A DNA stretch of 64,000 nucleotides from DAOUET01 sp034430155 (lineage in GTDB: Bacteria > Chloroflexota > Anaerolineae > Anaerolineales > UBA4823), in NCBI GenBank assembly GCA_034430155.1, contig DAOUET010000050.1, forward strand, positions 1 through 64,000, in the 5' to 3' direction. The position numbers and the translations under genes were made by a program. Shown here one piece after another: positions 26,526-36,306 of the stretch (its first letter is position 1; each line of letters opens with the position of its first letter). The notes under the pieces were generated by a model. The model worked only from the letters and a program-made list of their open reading frames with translations. It was not told where the DNA came from and did no database searches.

Positions 26526-26561
26526 GATCCAGGTTTTTGGTAGATCGGTACTGGAGGAACG

Positions 26562-27014
26562 ATGAGCAATTCTACAGAGATGCCCATTCTGTGGCCACTG
26601 GTAGTTTATTTTATATCCGTGCTATTTCTAGCTACTGCCATGGTTGTGCTGGCTTATCTGCTTGGAGAACAACACCAAGAAAGAGAAACAGGAGAGCCTT
26701 ACGAATCGGGCATCCTTTCAACCGGCTCAGCCAGATTGAGGATATCTGCGAAATTCTACCTGGTAGCCATGTTTTTCGTGATATTCGATCTAGAAACAGT
26801 CTTCATCGTCGCCTGGGCGTTACAGATCCGTGAATTGGGATGGGGAGGCTTCATTGAGATGCTGGTTTTTATCGGCGTCCTTTTAGCTGCCCTGATTTAT
26901 TTATGGCGGCTCGGGGCTCTTGATTGGGGACCGGGGACGGAACACGCATATCTGGATAGAAAAAAAACAAGAAGGGTAAAAAACCATGCGTTGGTGGCTG
27001 AGCAAACCAGATAA
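26562..27014 (+). CDS. nuoA: NADH-quinone oxidoreductase subunit A
   Basis: A 150-residue membrane subunit of complex I with three helices. It has the family motifs YESGI near residue 44 and FDLETVFIVAWA. NuoA lies at the junction of the hydrophilic arm and the membrane arm next to the quinone site. CTGGAGGAACG gives a strong ribosome-binding site. The C-terminal 20 residues are basic. The gene overlaps nuoB by 29 bp. It is the first of 11 complex I genes. Confidence 0.95.
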   Translation: MSNSTEMPILWPLVVYFISVLFLATAMVVLAYLLGEQHQERETGEPYESGILSTGSARLRISAKFYLVAMFFVIFDLETVFIVAWALQIRELGWGGFIEMLVFIGVLLAALIYLWRLGALDWGPGTEHAYLDRKKTRRVKNHALVAEQTR

Positions 27015-27624
27015 CGAAACACCTGCAAAAGGTGGTGAGAGTACTTTTGAGCAAGTATTTAGTCGATTACTTGTTTTTTCGCGAATCCAAGATCTAATTG
27101 CCTGGGGGCGCAAATATTCTATCTGGCCTTTTAATTTTGGCCTCTCATGTTGCTTTGTAGAGATGGCTACAAGCATTACCAGCCGATATGACATCGCTCG
27201 TTTTGGCGCGGAGGTAATTCGTGGAACCCCTCGCGAAGCTGACGTGATGATCACTGCGGGGACTCCTTTCATCAAGATGGCACCCATCATTAAACGCTTA
27301 TACGAACAGATGATGGAACCACGCTGGGTTATCTCAATGGGTTCCTGCTCAAATTCCGGAGGGATGTACGATATCTATAGCGTTGTTCAAGGAGTGGACA
27401 AAATACTTCCTGTGGATGTGTATGTGCCAGGTTGCCCTCCAAGACCAGATGCATTTTTACAGGGTTTGACTCTGCTAGCAGATGTCGTTGGAAAAGAAAA
27501 AAGACCATTAAGTTGGGTAATAGGTCCACAAGGGGTTATCAAACCCGAGAAACCTTCCATGCGCGATGAGAAGCGTAGCCAGCGCCAACAAACAACTGTT
27601 CTTCGCTCACCTGATGAAGTATAG
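26986..27624 (+). CDS. nuoB: NADH-quinone oxidoreductase subunit B
   Basis: A 212-residue subunit that binds the terminal cluster N2. The ligand cysteines are visible: adjacent C55-C56 in GLSCCFVEM, the cysteine in MGSCSNSGGMYD and the one in VPGCPPRPDA. The C-terminus has an extra basic tail of about 35 residues beyond the core. It overlaps nuoA and is followed by a 60-bp gap before nuoCD. Confidence 0.96.
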   Translation: MRWWLSKPDNETPAKGGESTFEQVFSRLLVFSRIQDLIAWGRKYSIWPFNFGLSCCFVEMATSITSRYDIARFGAEVIRGTPREADVMITAGTPFIKMAPIIKRLYEQMMEPRWVISMGSCSNSGGMYDIYSVVQGVDKILPVDVYVPGCPPRPDAFLQGLTLLADVVGKEKRPLSWVIGPQGVIKPEKPSMRDEKRSQRQQTTVLRSPDEV

Positions 27625-27684
27625 ACGGGAATAACATTTCCTTTGATCTCTAAATAACGATAGATAGGCAAGAAATATCACTTT

Positions 27685-29433
27685 ATGGAAGATAACCAAG
27701 ATATCTACCAATATTTGAAAAGCCGTTATGGGGAGGGTATCTTAACCGAGCAACCCACCCGGGATGAATTTCCAACCATTTGGGTCTCAAAAGATCAGAT
27801 CTCAGATGTGTTACGAACTCTCAAAGAAGAGATATCCAAACCCTACCGGATGTTGTATGACCTTACTGCCATTGATGAACGCACTAGAACTCACCGGGAT
27901 GGTCAACCAGATAGTGATTTTACGATTGTATATCAACTGATCTCGTTTGACAGAAATACGGATGTCCGCTTAAAGGTCCCTTTAAAAGGGAAGTACCCCT
28001 CACTGCAAACCATAACCGCGATCTGGCCCTCGGCCAACTGGTATGAACGTGAGGTCTGGGACATGTTTGGCATAACGTTCGATGGTCACCCCCATCTGAC
28101 ACGCATATTGATGCCAGCCACCTGGACGGGACACCCGTTGCGCAAAGAACATCCAGCTCGGGCGACAGAGATGGGCCCTTTCCAGTTACCAGAATACAAG
28201 CAGGAAAAGGAACAAGAAGCTTTGCAGTTTCATCCGGAGGAGTGGGGATTGCAGCGTGAGAGCGAAGATGCGGAATTCATGTTTCTAAACCTTGGACCCC
28301 AACATCCAGGTACGCATGGAGTATTACGGATAATACTTCAACTCGATGGTGAAGTCATTCTCGACGCAGTCCCCGATATCGGTTTCCACCACCGGGGAGC
28401 CGAAAAAATGGGTGAACGCCAATCCTGGCACTCCTATATACCTTATACTGATCGGGTTGATTACCTTGGTGGGGTAATGAATAACTTACCTTACGTAATG
28501 GCTGTTGAAAAGTTGGCAGGCATTGAGGTACCAGACCGGGTAAAAGTTATCCGGGTTATGCTAGCAGAACTGTTCAGGCTCTCCAGCCATCTAGTATGGT
28601 ACGGCACATTTGCCCAAGACGTTGGACAAATGTCACCTGTATTCTATATGTTCTCGGATAGAGAACGTATTTTCGATATTATCGGAGCAATTTGTGGTGG
28701 GCGAATGCACCCGAATTGGTTCCGGATTGGGGGAGTGGCGCAAGACTTACCCAATGGGTGGGACCAAAAGATTGGCGATTATCTGAAGTATTTTAGCCCT
28801 CGTCTTAATGATTACGACAAGTTGGTCATGCAAAATGGAATTTTATTAGCCAGAACCAAAGGTGTGGGGAGTTATTCCTTGAACGAGGCAATTGAATGGG
28901 GTGTGACGGGACCCGGATTGCGTGCCTGTGGCCTGGAGTGGGATTTTCGGAAGAAACGACCCTACTCTGGATATGACCAATTTGAATTCGATATCCCAAC
29001 AGCTACGCATGGCGATAGTTACGACCGGGCTGTCGTTCGTGTCGCAGAAATGCGCCAGAGTTTACGCATCATCGATCAATGTTTGAAAAATATGCCACCA
29101 GGACCCTATAAATCCTACCATCCATTGGCTATACCGCCTCTTAAAGAACGAACGATGCATGATATTGAAACCCTTATCACTCACTTTCTCAGCGTGAGCT
29201 GGGGGCCAGTGATACCACCGGGCGAAGCCTTTACGGAGGTGGAAGCCACCAAAGGGAACAATGGCTATTATCTGGTCAGCGATGGGAACACCGTATCTTA
29301 CAGAACGCGCATCCGCACCCCATCTTTCCCACACATTCAGATGGTTCCGTTAATCAGTCGTGGTTTGATGGTTCCAGATCTTTTGGCAATCCTGGGAAGT
29401 ATTGATTTTGTCCTGGCGGACGTAGACCGTTGA
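27685..29433 (+). CDS. nuoCD: Fused NADH-quinone oxidoreductase subunits C and D
   Basis: A 582-residue fusion. The NuoC part covers about 1-180, with WYEREVWDMFGI and HPHLTRILMP. The NuoD part starts near 195 at NLGPQHPGTHGVLR and includes FHHRGAEKMGERQSWHSYIPYTDRVDYLGG and RTKGVGSYSLNEA, ending in the usual D-x-D-R terminus (FVLADVDR). The fusion occurs in E. coli and scattered lineages. NuoD forms the quinone-binding pocket. The domain boundary is a short charged linker (KQEKEQEALQFHPEEWG). Confidence 0.96.
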   Translation: MEDNQDIYQYLKSRYGEGILTEQPTRDEFPTIWVSKDQISDVLRTLKEEISKPYRMLYDLTAIDERTRTHRDGQPDSDFTIVYQLISFDRNTDVRLKVPLKGKYPSLQTITAIWPSANWYEREVWDMFGITFDGHPHLTRILMPATWTGHPLRKEHPARATEMGPFQLPEYKQEKEQEALQFHPEEWGLQRESEDAEFMFLNLGPQHPGTHGVLRIILQLDGEVILDAVPDIGFHHRGAEKMGERQSWHSYIPYTDRVDYLGGVMNNLPYVMAVEKLAGIEVPDRVKVIRVMLAELFRLSSHLVWYGTFAQDVGQMSPVFYMFSDRERIFDIIGAICGGRMHPNWFRIGGVAQDLPNGWDQKIGDYLKYFSPRLNDYDKLVMQNGILLARTKGVGSYSLNEAIEWGVTGPGLRACGLEWDFRKKRPYSGYDQFEFDIPTATHGDSYDRAVVRVAEMRQSLRIIDQCLKNMPPGPYKSYHPLAIPPLKERTMHDIETLITHFLSVSWGPVIPPGEAFTEVEATKGNNGYYLVSDGNTVSYRTRIRTPSFPHIQMVPLISRGLMVPDLLAILGSIDFVLADVDR

Positions 29434-29477
29434 CGCATCGGACCCTAAACAACAATATTCGATAATAAGGCCTGAGG

Positions 29478-29948
29478 ATGTTAACTGACCAAGAAAGAAA
29501 AGAAATCGAAGCCGAACTCAAAGAATATGAGTACAAGCGAGGTGCTTGCATCGAAGCCTTGAAAATACTCCAACAGCATCGGGGGTGGATATCTGATGAA
29601 AGCCTCAAGGATCTCGCTCCTATCCTTGAGATGACTCCAGATGAGCTCGATAACGTAGCTACATTCTACAACCTCATTTTTCGCAAACCCGTTGGCAAAC
29701 ATGTCATCCTGGTTTGCGATAGCGTTAGCTGCTGGCTTATGGGATACGAAAGTATTCGCGAACACTTGACTTCTCGTCTAGATATCCAATTGGGTGAAAC
29801 CACCGCTGATGGGGAATTCACCCTACTTCCAATGGTATGCTTAGGGGATTGCGACCATGCCCCGGTGATGATGATCGATGAGACTTATTACCGTGATTTG
29901 AATCCAGATAAAATTGATCAGATTCTGGATACCATAGACAGGGACTGA
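29478..29948 (+). CDS. nuoE: NADH-quinone oxidoreductase subunit E
   Basis: A 156-residue thioredoxin-fold subunit that binds [2Fe-2S] cluster N1a. The four ligand cysteines are in CDSVSC and CLGDC; the first spacing and the W after CDSVSC are as in bacterial NuoE. The N-terminal helices include KRGACIEALKILQQHRGWISDE. With NuoF and NuoG it forms the NADH-oxidising module. It is tightly spaced (4 bp) before nuoF. Confidence 0.95.
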   Translation: MLTDQERKEIEAELKEYEYKRGACIEALKILQQHRGWISDESLKDLAPILEMTPDELDNVATFYNLIFRKPVGKHVILVCDSVSCWLMGYESIREHLTSRLDIQLGETTADGEFTLLPMVCLGDCDHAPVMMIDETYYRDLNPDKIDQILDTIDRD

Positions 29949-29952
29949 GAGT

Positions 29953-31224
29953 ATGGAAAAACCGCTGACAAAGAATATCAAATCAGACCGGCAGCCTCTC
30001 AGCCTGGAAGAATATGAAAGCACCGGCGGATATCAAGCGATTGTAAAGGCATTAAAGGAACTATCACCCAGCGAAATTACTGATCTAGTTAAGAAATCAA
30101 ATCTAAAAGGCCGGGGAGGTGCCGGTTTCCCAACAGGTTTGAAGTGGAGTTTTGTTCCTATGGGAGAAGATGCACCAAGGCCTAAATACATCATTGCCAA
30201 TGCTGACGAAATGGAACCAGGCACCTTTAAAGATCGCTTGCTGTTAGAAGGTGACCCCCATTTATTAGTGGAGGCCATGATCGTTTCTGGATATGCAATT
30301 CGAGCTGACCTAGGATATATTTTTTTACGATGGGCTTATAAAGATGCTGAGAAATGCCTCCGGAAAGCTATCCAGGAAGCCTATCAGGCAGGCTATTTGG
30401 GGAAAAATATCTTGGGAAGCGGTTATAGTTTCGACCTGAAGTTGCACACCAGCGCAGGCCGCTATATGTGTGGCGAAGAGACCGGTCTGTTAAACAGCCT
30501 CGAAGGAAAGCGCGCCAACCCACGATCCAAACCACCCTACCCTCAAACCAGCGGGTTATGGGGAAAGCCAACCATCGTAAACAACGTAGAAACACTTTGT
30601 AATATCCCCCTTATCGTAAACAATGGCCCAGAGTGGTTTAAAGGCTTGAGCCTGACAGACGATGGAGGTACGAAGATATACGGTGCCAGTGGAAAAGTCA
30701 AACGTCCTGGTTTGTGGGAGCTACCTATGGGCACAACCCTCGGGGAGATTTTAGAACATGCCGGTGGTATGCAGGAGGGTCTGAAATTCCGTGGAGCACT
30801 CCCAGGAGGTGCTTCAACCGACTTCTTGGTTCAAGATCACCTAGATGTGAAGATGGATTTCACCCATGTCCAAGAATCTGGTAGTCGCTTAGGAACGGGA
30901 ACCATTATTGTGCTTGATGATAAAACCTGCCCAGTTGCAATGGTTCAGAATCTTGAACATTTCTTCGCCCAGGAATCTTGCGGATGGTGCACACCCTGTC
31001 GAGAAGGTCTACCATGGACGGCAAAACTTCTGGAAGCGATAGAGAATGGGCAAGGACAACCGGGTGATTTGGAGTTATTGGCTGCACACACCAACTTACT
31101 CGGTCCAGGACACACATTCTGTGCCCTGGCGCCAGGTGCTATGGAACCATTGCAGAGTGCTTTAAAATATTTCGGTGATGATTTCCAACGCCATATCGAT
31201 GAGAAACGCTGCCCATGGAGGTAA
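29953..31224 (+). CDS. nuoF: NADH-quinone oxidoreductase subunit F
   Basis: A 423-residue flavoprotein that binds FMN, NADH and [4Fe-4S] cluster N3. Visible motifs are GRGGAGFPTGLKW, NADEMEPGTFKDR (usually NADESEPG), AGRYMCGEETGLLNSLEG and ESCGWCTPCREG with a later FCAL for the cluster. It is the NADH entry point of the complex and could also bind to other dehydrogenases, but its position inside the nuo operon makes complex I its role. Confidence 0.96.
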   Translation: MEKPLTKNIKSDRQPLSLEEYESTGGYQAIVKALKELSPSEITDLVKKSNLKGRGGAGFPTGLKWSFVPMGEDAPRPKYIIANADEMEPGTFKDRLLLEGDPHLLVEAMIVSGYAIRADLGYIFLRWAYKDAEKCLRKAIQEAYQAGYLGKNILGSGYSFDLKLHTSAGRYMCGEETGLLNSLEGKRANPRSKPPYPQTSGLWGKPTIVNNVETLCNIPLIVNNGPEWFKGLSLTDDGGTKIYGASGKVKRPGLWELPMGTTLGEILEHAGGMQEGLKFRGALPGGASTDFLVQDHLDVKMDFTHVQESGSRLGTGTIIVLDDKTCPVAMVQNLEHFFAQESCGWCTPCREGLPWTAKLLEAIENGQGQPGDLELLAAHTNLLGPGHTFCALAPGAMEPLQSALKYFGDDFQRHIDEKRCPWR

Positions 31225-31227
31225 TCA

Positions 31228-33954
31228 GTGGCGAAAATTTTCGTTGATGGTAAGGCTTACGAGGTTGATGAAAGCAAGAATTTACTTGATGCCTGTCTAT
31301 CCCTAGGCTTAGATCTACCCTACTTCTGTTGGCACCCGGCCATGGGTTCAGTTGGTGCTTGTCGCCAATGCGCGGTTAAACAGTATAAAGATGAAGATGA
31401 TCAGCATGGAATGATCGTGATGGCCTGTATGACCCCTGCTGCAGACGGGACCCGCATATCAATTTGGGATGCGGAAGCAGTCGATTTTCGGGCGACAGTG
31501 ATCGAATGGTTGATGATGAATCACCCTCATGATTGCCCTGTCTGTGATGAGGGTGGAGAATGTCACCTTCAAGATATGACTGTGATGACCGGGCATAACT
31601 ACCGCCGATACCGTTTTAACAAGCGGACTCACCGAAACCAGTACCTTGGCCCCTTCATCAACCACGAGATGAATCGCTGCATAGAATGTTACCGTTGCGT
31701 GCGGTATTATCGAGAGCTTGCTGGCGGTCGTGATTTTGATGTTTACGCTGCTCACGATCTTGTTTATTTCGGCCGGCATGAAGATGGCGTTTTAGAAAGC
31801 GCATTCAGCGGCAATTTGGTAGAGATTTGTCCCACGGGTGTTTTTACAGATAAAACCCTGAAGCAGCATTACACTCGTAAATGGGACCTGGAAACGGCAC
31901 CATCTATCTGTATCCACTGTGGTTTGGGCTGTAACACCATCCCAGGGGAACGCTATGGGATGCTTCGTCGCATCCGCAATCGTTATAATCGACAAGTCAA
32001 TGGATATTTCTTATGCGATCGGGGACGCTATGGTTATGAATTCGTCAACAGTGAATACCGCATTAGATATCCCTTCCTTAAGACAGATGCAACTACAGAA
32101 CTTCAAGCCACCACCCGTGCAAAAGCATTAGAACATTGGGCGGATGTAGAAAAGACAAACATTATTGGCCTTGGGTCGCCACGAGCTTCACTTGAAGCCA
32201 ATTTTGCTCTTCGAACATTAGTTGGAGAGGATCGCTTTTTCGCTGGTATATCAGCGAAAGATGCTCGCTTAGTTTCCACCGCCTTAGAAATCTTAAAGAC
32301 CGGGCCTGCCCGATCACCCTCTCTCCATGACGTAGAATTAGCAGATGCTGTTTTTGTCTTGGGCGAGGATCTCACCAATTCCTCACCGATGTTGGGGTTT
32401 GCATTACGCCAATCTGTCAGGCGCAAGCCGATGGAAATCGCTCAAAAACTGAAAATCTGGGATTGGGATGATGCTGCGGTTCGTGAAGCCATCCAGCAGG
32501 AAAAAGGACCTCTCTTTATAGCCACCCCCGCGGACACGAAACTTGATGAAATTGCTACCGGCACCTATCGAGGAGCACCACAGGACCTGGCACGATTAGG
32601 CTTCGCGGTTGCTCATGCCCTTGATGCAAATGCACCACCCGTTCTTGATTTATCCAACCAGGTACGATCGCTCGCCGAGGAAATTGCCAAATCGTTGAGA
32701 GATGCTGAATACCCTCTGGTTATAACAGGCTTGAGCTGTAGAAGCGAAGAGCTCTTACAAGCGGCCGCTAATATCGCTTGGGCTTTATGTGAATTGGACA
32801 AAACAGCACAGCTATGTTTTACGAGCCCTGAATGCAACAGTATAGGATTAGGGCTTATCGGCACCGGAAATTTACAGGATGCATTAATCGCCCTGAAAGA
32901 AAGTGAACCCGCGACTCTTGTCATTCTGGAAAACGACCTCTACCGCCGTGAAACTGGTGGATTTGTTGATAAATTGTTCAACGCTGCAAAACATGTCGTT
33001 GTCCTGGACTATTTAGAGAACGGAACAACCCAAAAGGCTGATATGGTATTACCTGTAGCCACGTTTGCTGAAGGTGATGGCACTCTGATCAATAATGAAG
33101 GCCGTGCCCAGCGCTACTTCCAAGTATTTGTACCGGCAGGAGAGATACGAGAAAGCTGGCGTTGGCTCAGGGATATGATGTTCGCTGAAGAACACGCTGA
33201 GGCAAAAGATTGGCAAAACCTAGATCATGTCATCTCGGCATTAGCTGAGCAATTACCGGTTCTCTCGCAAGTAAAAGAAATCGCACCTTCAGCAGAATTT
33301 CGAATTATCGGACAGAAAATCCCTCGGCAACCACACCGATACAGTGGACGCACAGCCATGCAAGCCAATATTTATGTGAGCGAACCCAAACCTCCAGAAG
33401 ATCCTGATTCGGCTTTGTCCTTTTCCATGGAAGGTACTTCGGAAATTCCTCCTGCCGCACTTATCCCCCGTTTCTGGCAACCTGGATGGAATTCGGTTCA
33501 ATCTCTCAACAAGTTCCAATCGGAAGTAGCAGGCCCATTAATTGGCGGTGATCCAGGAATTCGATTGATCGAACCCCAAAAGATCGCAAAAGCTAATTAT
33601 TTCCAAGAAGTGCCCTCCAGATTCCAATCCAAGGAGAATAAATGGGAGGCTTTTCCACTTTACCACATCTTTGGGTCTGAAGAGTTGAGTGTACTTTCAC
33701 CTGGTATTGCTGAACTTACACCCACAGCTTATCTGGCGATATCCTCCGCCAGTTTTGAAGCGCTACATTTGAATGAGAATGACAAGGTTGCAGTGATCTT
33801 TGATGACCAAGAGATCCATTTGACGCTAAAGTCACTGCCGTCATTGCCAGAAGGCGTCGTCGGGATATTCACAGGTTTTCCTGGTATACCTTATTTCGAT
33901 CTTCCGAATTGGGTCACAATCAGAGCCATATCGAAAAGTGAAGGATCGGAGTGA
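31228..33954 (+). CDS. nuoG: NADH-quinone oxidoreductase subunit G
   Basis: A 908-residue iron-sulfur subunit. N-terminal [2Fe-2S] ligands are C34, C45, C48 and C67. The His/Cys cluster N5 motif is HPHDCPVCDEGGEC, followed by CIECYRCVRY and a later CPTG for N4. A further CIHCGLGCN plus a later YFLCDRG fits the extra N7 cluster site of some bacterial NuoG. The remainder is a molybdopterin-oxidoreductase-like domain without cofactor function, and a C-terminal extension (about 700-908) continues that fold. The start is GTG with GGAGG at 31216-31220. Confidence 0.94.
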   Translation: MAKIFVDGKAYEVDESKNLLDACLSLGLDLPYFCWHPAMGSVGACRQCAVKQYKDEDDQHGMIVMACMTPAADGTRISIWDAEAVDFRATVIEWLMMNHPHDCPVCDEGGECHLQDMTVMTGHNYRRYRFNKRTHRNQYLGPFINHEMNRCIECYRCVRYYRELAGGRDFDVYAAHDLVYFGRHEDGVLESAFSGNLVEICPTGVFTDKTLKQHYTRKWDLETAPSICIHCGLGCNTIPGERYGMLRRIRNRYNRQVNGYFLCDRGRYGYEFVNSEYRIRYPFLKTDATTELQATTRAKALEHWADVEKTNIIGLGSPRASLEANFALRTLVGEDRFFAGISAKDARLVSTALEILKTGPARSPSLHDVELADAVFVLGEDLTNSSPMLGFALRQSVRRKPMEIAQKLKIWDWDDAAVREAIQQEKGPLFIATPADTKLDEIATGTYRGAPQDLARLGFAVAHALDANAPPVLDLSNQVRSLAEEIAKSLRDAEYPLVITGLSCRSEELLQAAANIAWALCELDKTAQLCFTSPECNSIGLGLIGTGNLQDALIALKESEPATLVILENDLYRRETGGFVDKLFNAAKHVVVLDYLENGTTQKADMVLPVATFAEGDGTLINNEGRAQRYFQVFVPAGEIRESWRWLRDMMFAEEHAEAKDWQNLDHVISALAEQLPVLSQVKEIAPSAEFRIIGQKIPRQPHRYSGRTAMQANIYVSEPKPPEDPDSALSFSMEGTSEIPPAALIPRFWQPGWNSVQSLNKFQSEVAGPLIGGDPGIRLIEPQKIAKANYFQEVPSRFQSKENKWEAFPLYHIFGSEELSVLSPGIAELTPTAYLAISSASFEALHLNENDKVAVIFDDQEIHLTLKSLPSLPEGVVGIFTGFPGIPYFDLPNWVTIRAISKSEGSE

Positions 33955-33961
33955 TTAATTG

Positions 33962-34915
33962 ATGAGCTCGACTCTAATTTACTTGTTGAATGTGTTTGGA
34001 GTGCTCATTGCAGTGATGAGCATCGCAGCTGGTCTGATCTTCCTGGAGCGTCGATTGCTGGCGGTATGGCAAGATCGTTACGGTCCAAATCGTGCTGGTC
34101 CATTCGGTTTGTTACAGGTAGTCGCCGATATGATCAAAATATTCACTAAAGAGGATTGGATCCCTCCTTTTGCAGACAAGCCGGTTTTCATTTTAGCTCC
34201 AGCAATTATCATTGTGACCGTATTAATGTCGTTCACAATCATCCCTTTCGCCCCAGGGATCGGTGTTGTGAATCTTAATATCGGCCTACTATTTTTCCTG
34301 GGGATGTCCTCTTTGGGGGTTTATAGTATCGTCTTGGCTGGTTGGTCATCCAATAATAAGTACGCTTTGCTGGGAGGTTTACGTGCAGCTGCACAAATGT
34401 TAAGTTACGAAGTCTTCATGGGAATCTCATTGATGGGTATTGTCATGATATCCGGTTCGTTAAACTTGCGTGACATCGTCAACGCACAGAAGAGTTTATG
34501 GTTCGTTATTCCCCAGTTCTTTGGTTTTATCGTCTTCATGATCGCAGGCTTTGCAGAAACCCATAGAATACCTTTTGACCTGCCTGAAGCTGAAAGCGAG
34601 CTGGTAGCAGGATATCACTCAGAGTATTCTGGTATGAAATTTGGGATGTTTTTCGTAGGCGAATATCTCGGAATAACCTTAATTTCAATGCTAATCGTCA
34701 CACTCTTCTTTGGTGGCTGGTTAGGTCCATTTCTTCCTCCGATCATCTGGTTCGCCATAAAAACGTTCTTCTTTATAAGCTTCTTTATATTACTTAGGGC
34801 ATCCTTACCTCGACCGCGATACGACCAATTAATGGCATACGGATGGAAAATTATGCTTCCGTTGGCATTAGTAAATCTAGTAATTACCGGTGGTGTTTTA
34901 TTAGCAGTCGGTTGA
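33962..34915 (+). CDS. nuoH: NADH-quinone oxidoreductase subunit H
   Basis: A 317-residue membrane subunit (ND1 homologue) with about eight helices that anchors the hydrophilic arm and forms part of the quinone chamber. Motifs: ERRLLAVWQDRYGPNRAGPFGLLQ, AAAQMLSYEV, and AETHRIPFDLPEAESELVAGYHSEYSG. ATG at 33962 is preferred over TTG at 33959 because of the GGAG near the nuoG stop. Confidence 0.96.
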   Translation: MSSTLIYLLNVFGVLIAVMSIAAGLIFLERRLLAVWQDRYGPNRAGPFGLLQVVADMIKIFTKEDWIPPFADKPVFILAPAIIIVTVLMSFTIIPFAPGIGVVNLNIGLLFFLGMSSLGVYSIVLAGWSSNNKYALLGGLRAAAQMLSYEVFMGISLMGIVMISGSLNLRDIVNAQKSLWFVIPQFFGFIVFMIAGFAETHRIPFDLPEAESELVAGYHSEYSGMKFGMFFVGEYLGITLISMLIVTLFFGGWLGPFLPPIIWFAIKTFFFISFFILLRASLPRPRYDQLMAYGWKIMLPLALVNLVITGGVLLAVG

Positions 34916-34935
34916 AGCACTGTTAAGGAGATCTC

Positions 34936-35454
34936 ATGTTTACAAGTGTATTGCGCTCCATCTGGCAGGTTTTAAAGCACACCTTTCATCGCCGGGAGAC
35001 TATCCTATACCCGGAGGAAAAACCTTATTTGCCGCCCAGATGGCGGGGTAGGATTATCTTATCACGCGACCCGGACGGTGAAGAACGCTGTGTGGCTTGT
35101 TATCTCTGCGCTGTCGCCTGCCCAGTTGATTGTATTTCACTTCAGGCAACCGAAGATGAACACGGCAGACGATATCCCGAATTCTTCCGCATCAATTTCT
35201 CTCGTTGCATTTTCTGTGGTTTTTGTGAAGAAGCTTGTCCCACCTACGCTATCCAGCTCACACCCGATTTTGAGATGTGCGAATACGAACGTAAAAATTT
35301 AGTATATGAAAAGGAAGATTTGTTGATAAATGGACCAGGGAAATATCCGGGATTTAACTTTTACCGGGTCGCTGGATTGGCTATCGGTGGAAAAGATAAA
35401 GGTGAAGCCGAAAGAGAAGATCCTCCCGTCGATGTGCGAAGCCTGTTGCCTTGA
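34936..35454 (+). CDS. nuoI: NADH-quinone oxidoreductase subunit I
   Basis: A 172-residue ferredoxin-type subunit with two [4Fe-4S] sites (N6a, N6b): CVACYLCAVACPVDCI and CIFCGFCEEACPTYAI. It passes electrons from NuoG towards NuoB. The N-terminal amphipathic segment (TSVLRSIWQVLKHTF) lies along the membrane in relatives. AAGGAGAT precedes ATG. Confidence 0.96.
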   Translation: MFTSVLRSIWQVLKHTFHRRETILYPEEKPYLPPRWRGRIILSRDPDGEERCVACYLCAVACPVDCISLQATEDEHGRRYPEFFRINFSRCIFCGFCEEACPTYAIQLTPDFEMCEYERKNLVYEKEDLLINGPGKYPGFNFYRVAGLAIGGKDKGEAEREDPPVDVRSLLP

Positions 35455-35481
35455 ATTGATTATATTTTTAGGAGATTTAAG

Positions 35482-35970
35482 ATGGATGTAGCTTTCTACA
35501 TCGCCGCTGCAGTCGCCATTTTTTCTACGATTATGACAATTACCAGGTTGAATGCAGTACACGCCTTGCTTTATATGATCTTATCCTTATTATCCGTAGC
35601 TCTCATTTTCTATACGCTTGGTGCACCTTTTATCGCTGCTCTTGAGATGATCATCTACGCCGGTGCGATCATGGTGTTGTTCGTATTTGTAGTCATGATG
35701 TTGAATCTAGGCCCTCATGCAGTTGAGCAAGAAAGGATTTTATTGAGAGCCACTGCATGGATTGCACCTGCTTTCTTAGCATTAATCTTATTGGCAGAAT
35801 TGGTATATATTTTGGTACAGGGTGGGGGCGGCTTTGCGAGCATCGGCGTTATGGAACCCCAACAGGTGAGCACAGCGCTCTTTGGTCCATATCTGATCGG
35901 GGTGGAACTTGCCTCTATTTTACTATTAGCGGGTCTGATGGGCGCCTACCATATTGGCAGAAGGTATTAA
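35482..35970 (+). CDS. nuoJ: NADH-quinone oxidoreductase subunit J
   Basis: A 162-residue membrane subunit with five helices. The conserved core LEMIIYAGAIMVLFVFVVMML (pi-bulge helix) is intact, and NAVHALLYMILSLLSVA precedes it. NuoJ helps couple quinone chemistry to proton movement. TTTAGGAGATTT precedes ATG. Confidence 0.95.
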   Translation: MDVAFYIAAAVAIFSTIMTITRLNAVHALLYMILSLLSVALIFYTLGAPFIAALEMIIYAGAIMVLFVFVVMMLNLGPHAVEQERILLRATAWIAPAFLALILLAELVYILVQGGGGFASIGVMEPQQVSTALFGPYLIGVELASILLLAGLMGAYHIGRRY

Positions 35971-35985
35971 GGGAGATCAGATAGT

Positions 35986-36294
35986 ATGTTAACTATTCCT
36001 TTTCAGCATGGGTTGATTTTGGCAGGAATCCTTTTCTCTATCGGAGCGATGTCCTTAATCATCAGACGAAACATTTTTTTTATCTTGCTTTCAATTGAGA
36101 TTATGTTGAACGCCGCAGGCTTGGCATTCGTTGTGGCTGGTGCGCATTGGGGACAGCCAGAAGGCCAGATCATGTTCATATTTATCTTGACAATGGCAGC
36201 TGCCGAGGTTTCGGTTGGTCTTGCAATTGTGATCCAGCTTTATCGACGATACAAAACGCTCGATGTAGATGCAGCTAACGAAATGCAGGGTTAG
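35986..36294 (+). CDS. nuoK: NADH-quinone oxidoreductase subunit K
   Basis: A 102-residue three-helix membrane subunit (ND4L homologue). It carries the family signature SIEIMLNAAGLAFV and a second conserved acidic helix near AAAEVSVGLAIV. It contributes glutamates to the proton path. In most operons nuoL follows; here the nuoN start is only 12 bp away. Confidence 0.95.
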   Translation: MLTIPFQHGLILAGILFSIGAMSLIIRRNIFFILLSIEIMLNAAGLAFVVAGAHWGQPEGQIMFIFILTMAAAEVSVGLAIVIQLYRRYKTLDVDAANEMQG

Positions 36295-36306
36295 CAAAGG
36301 ATAAAC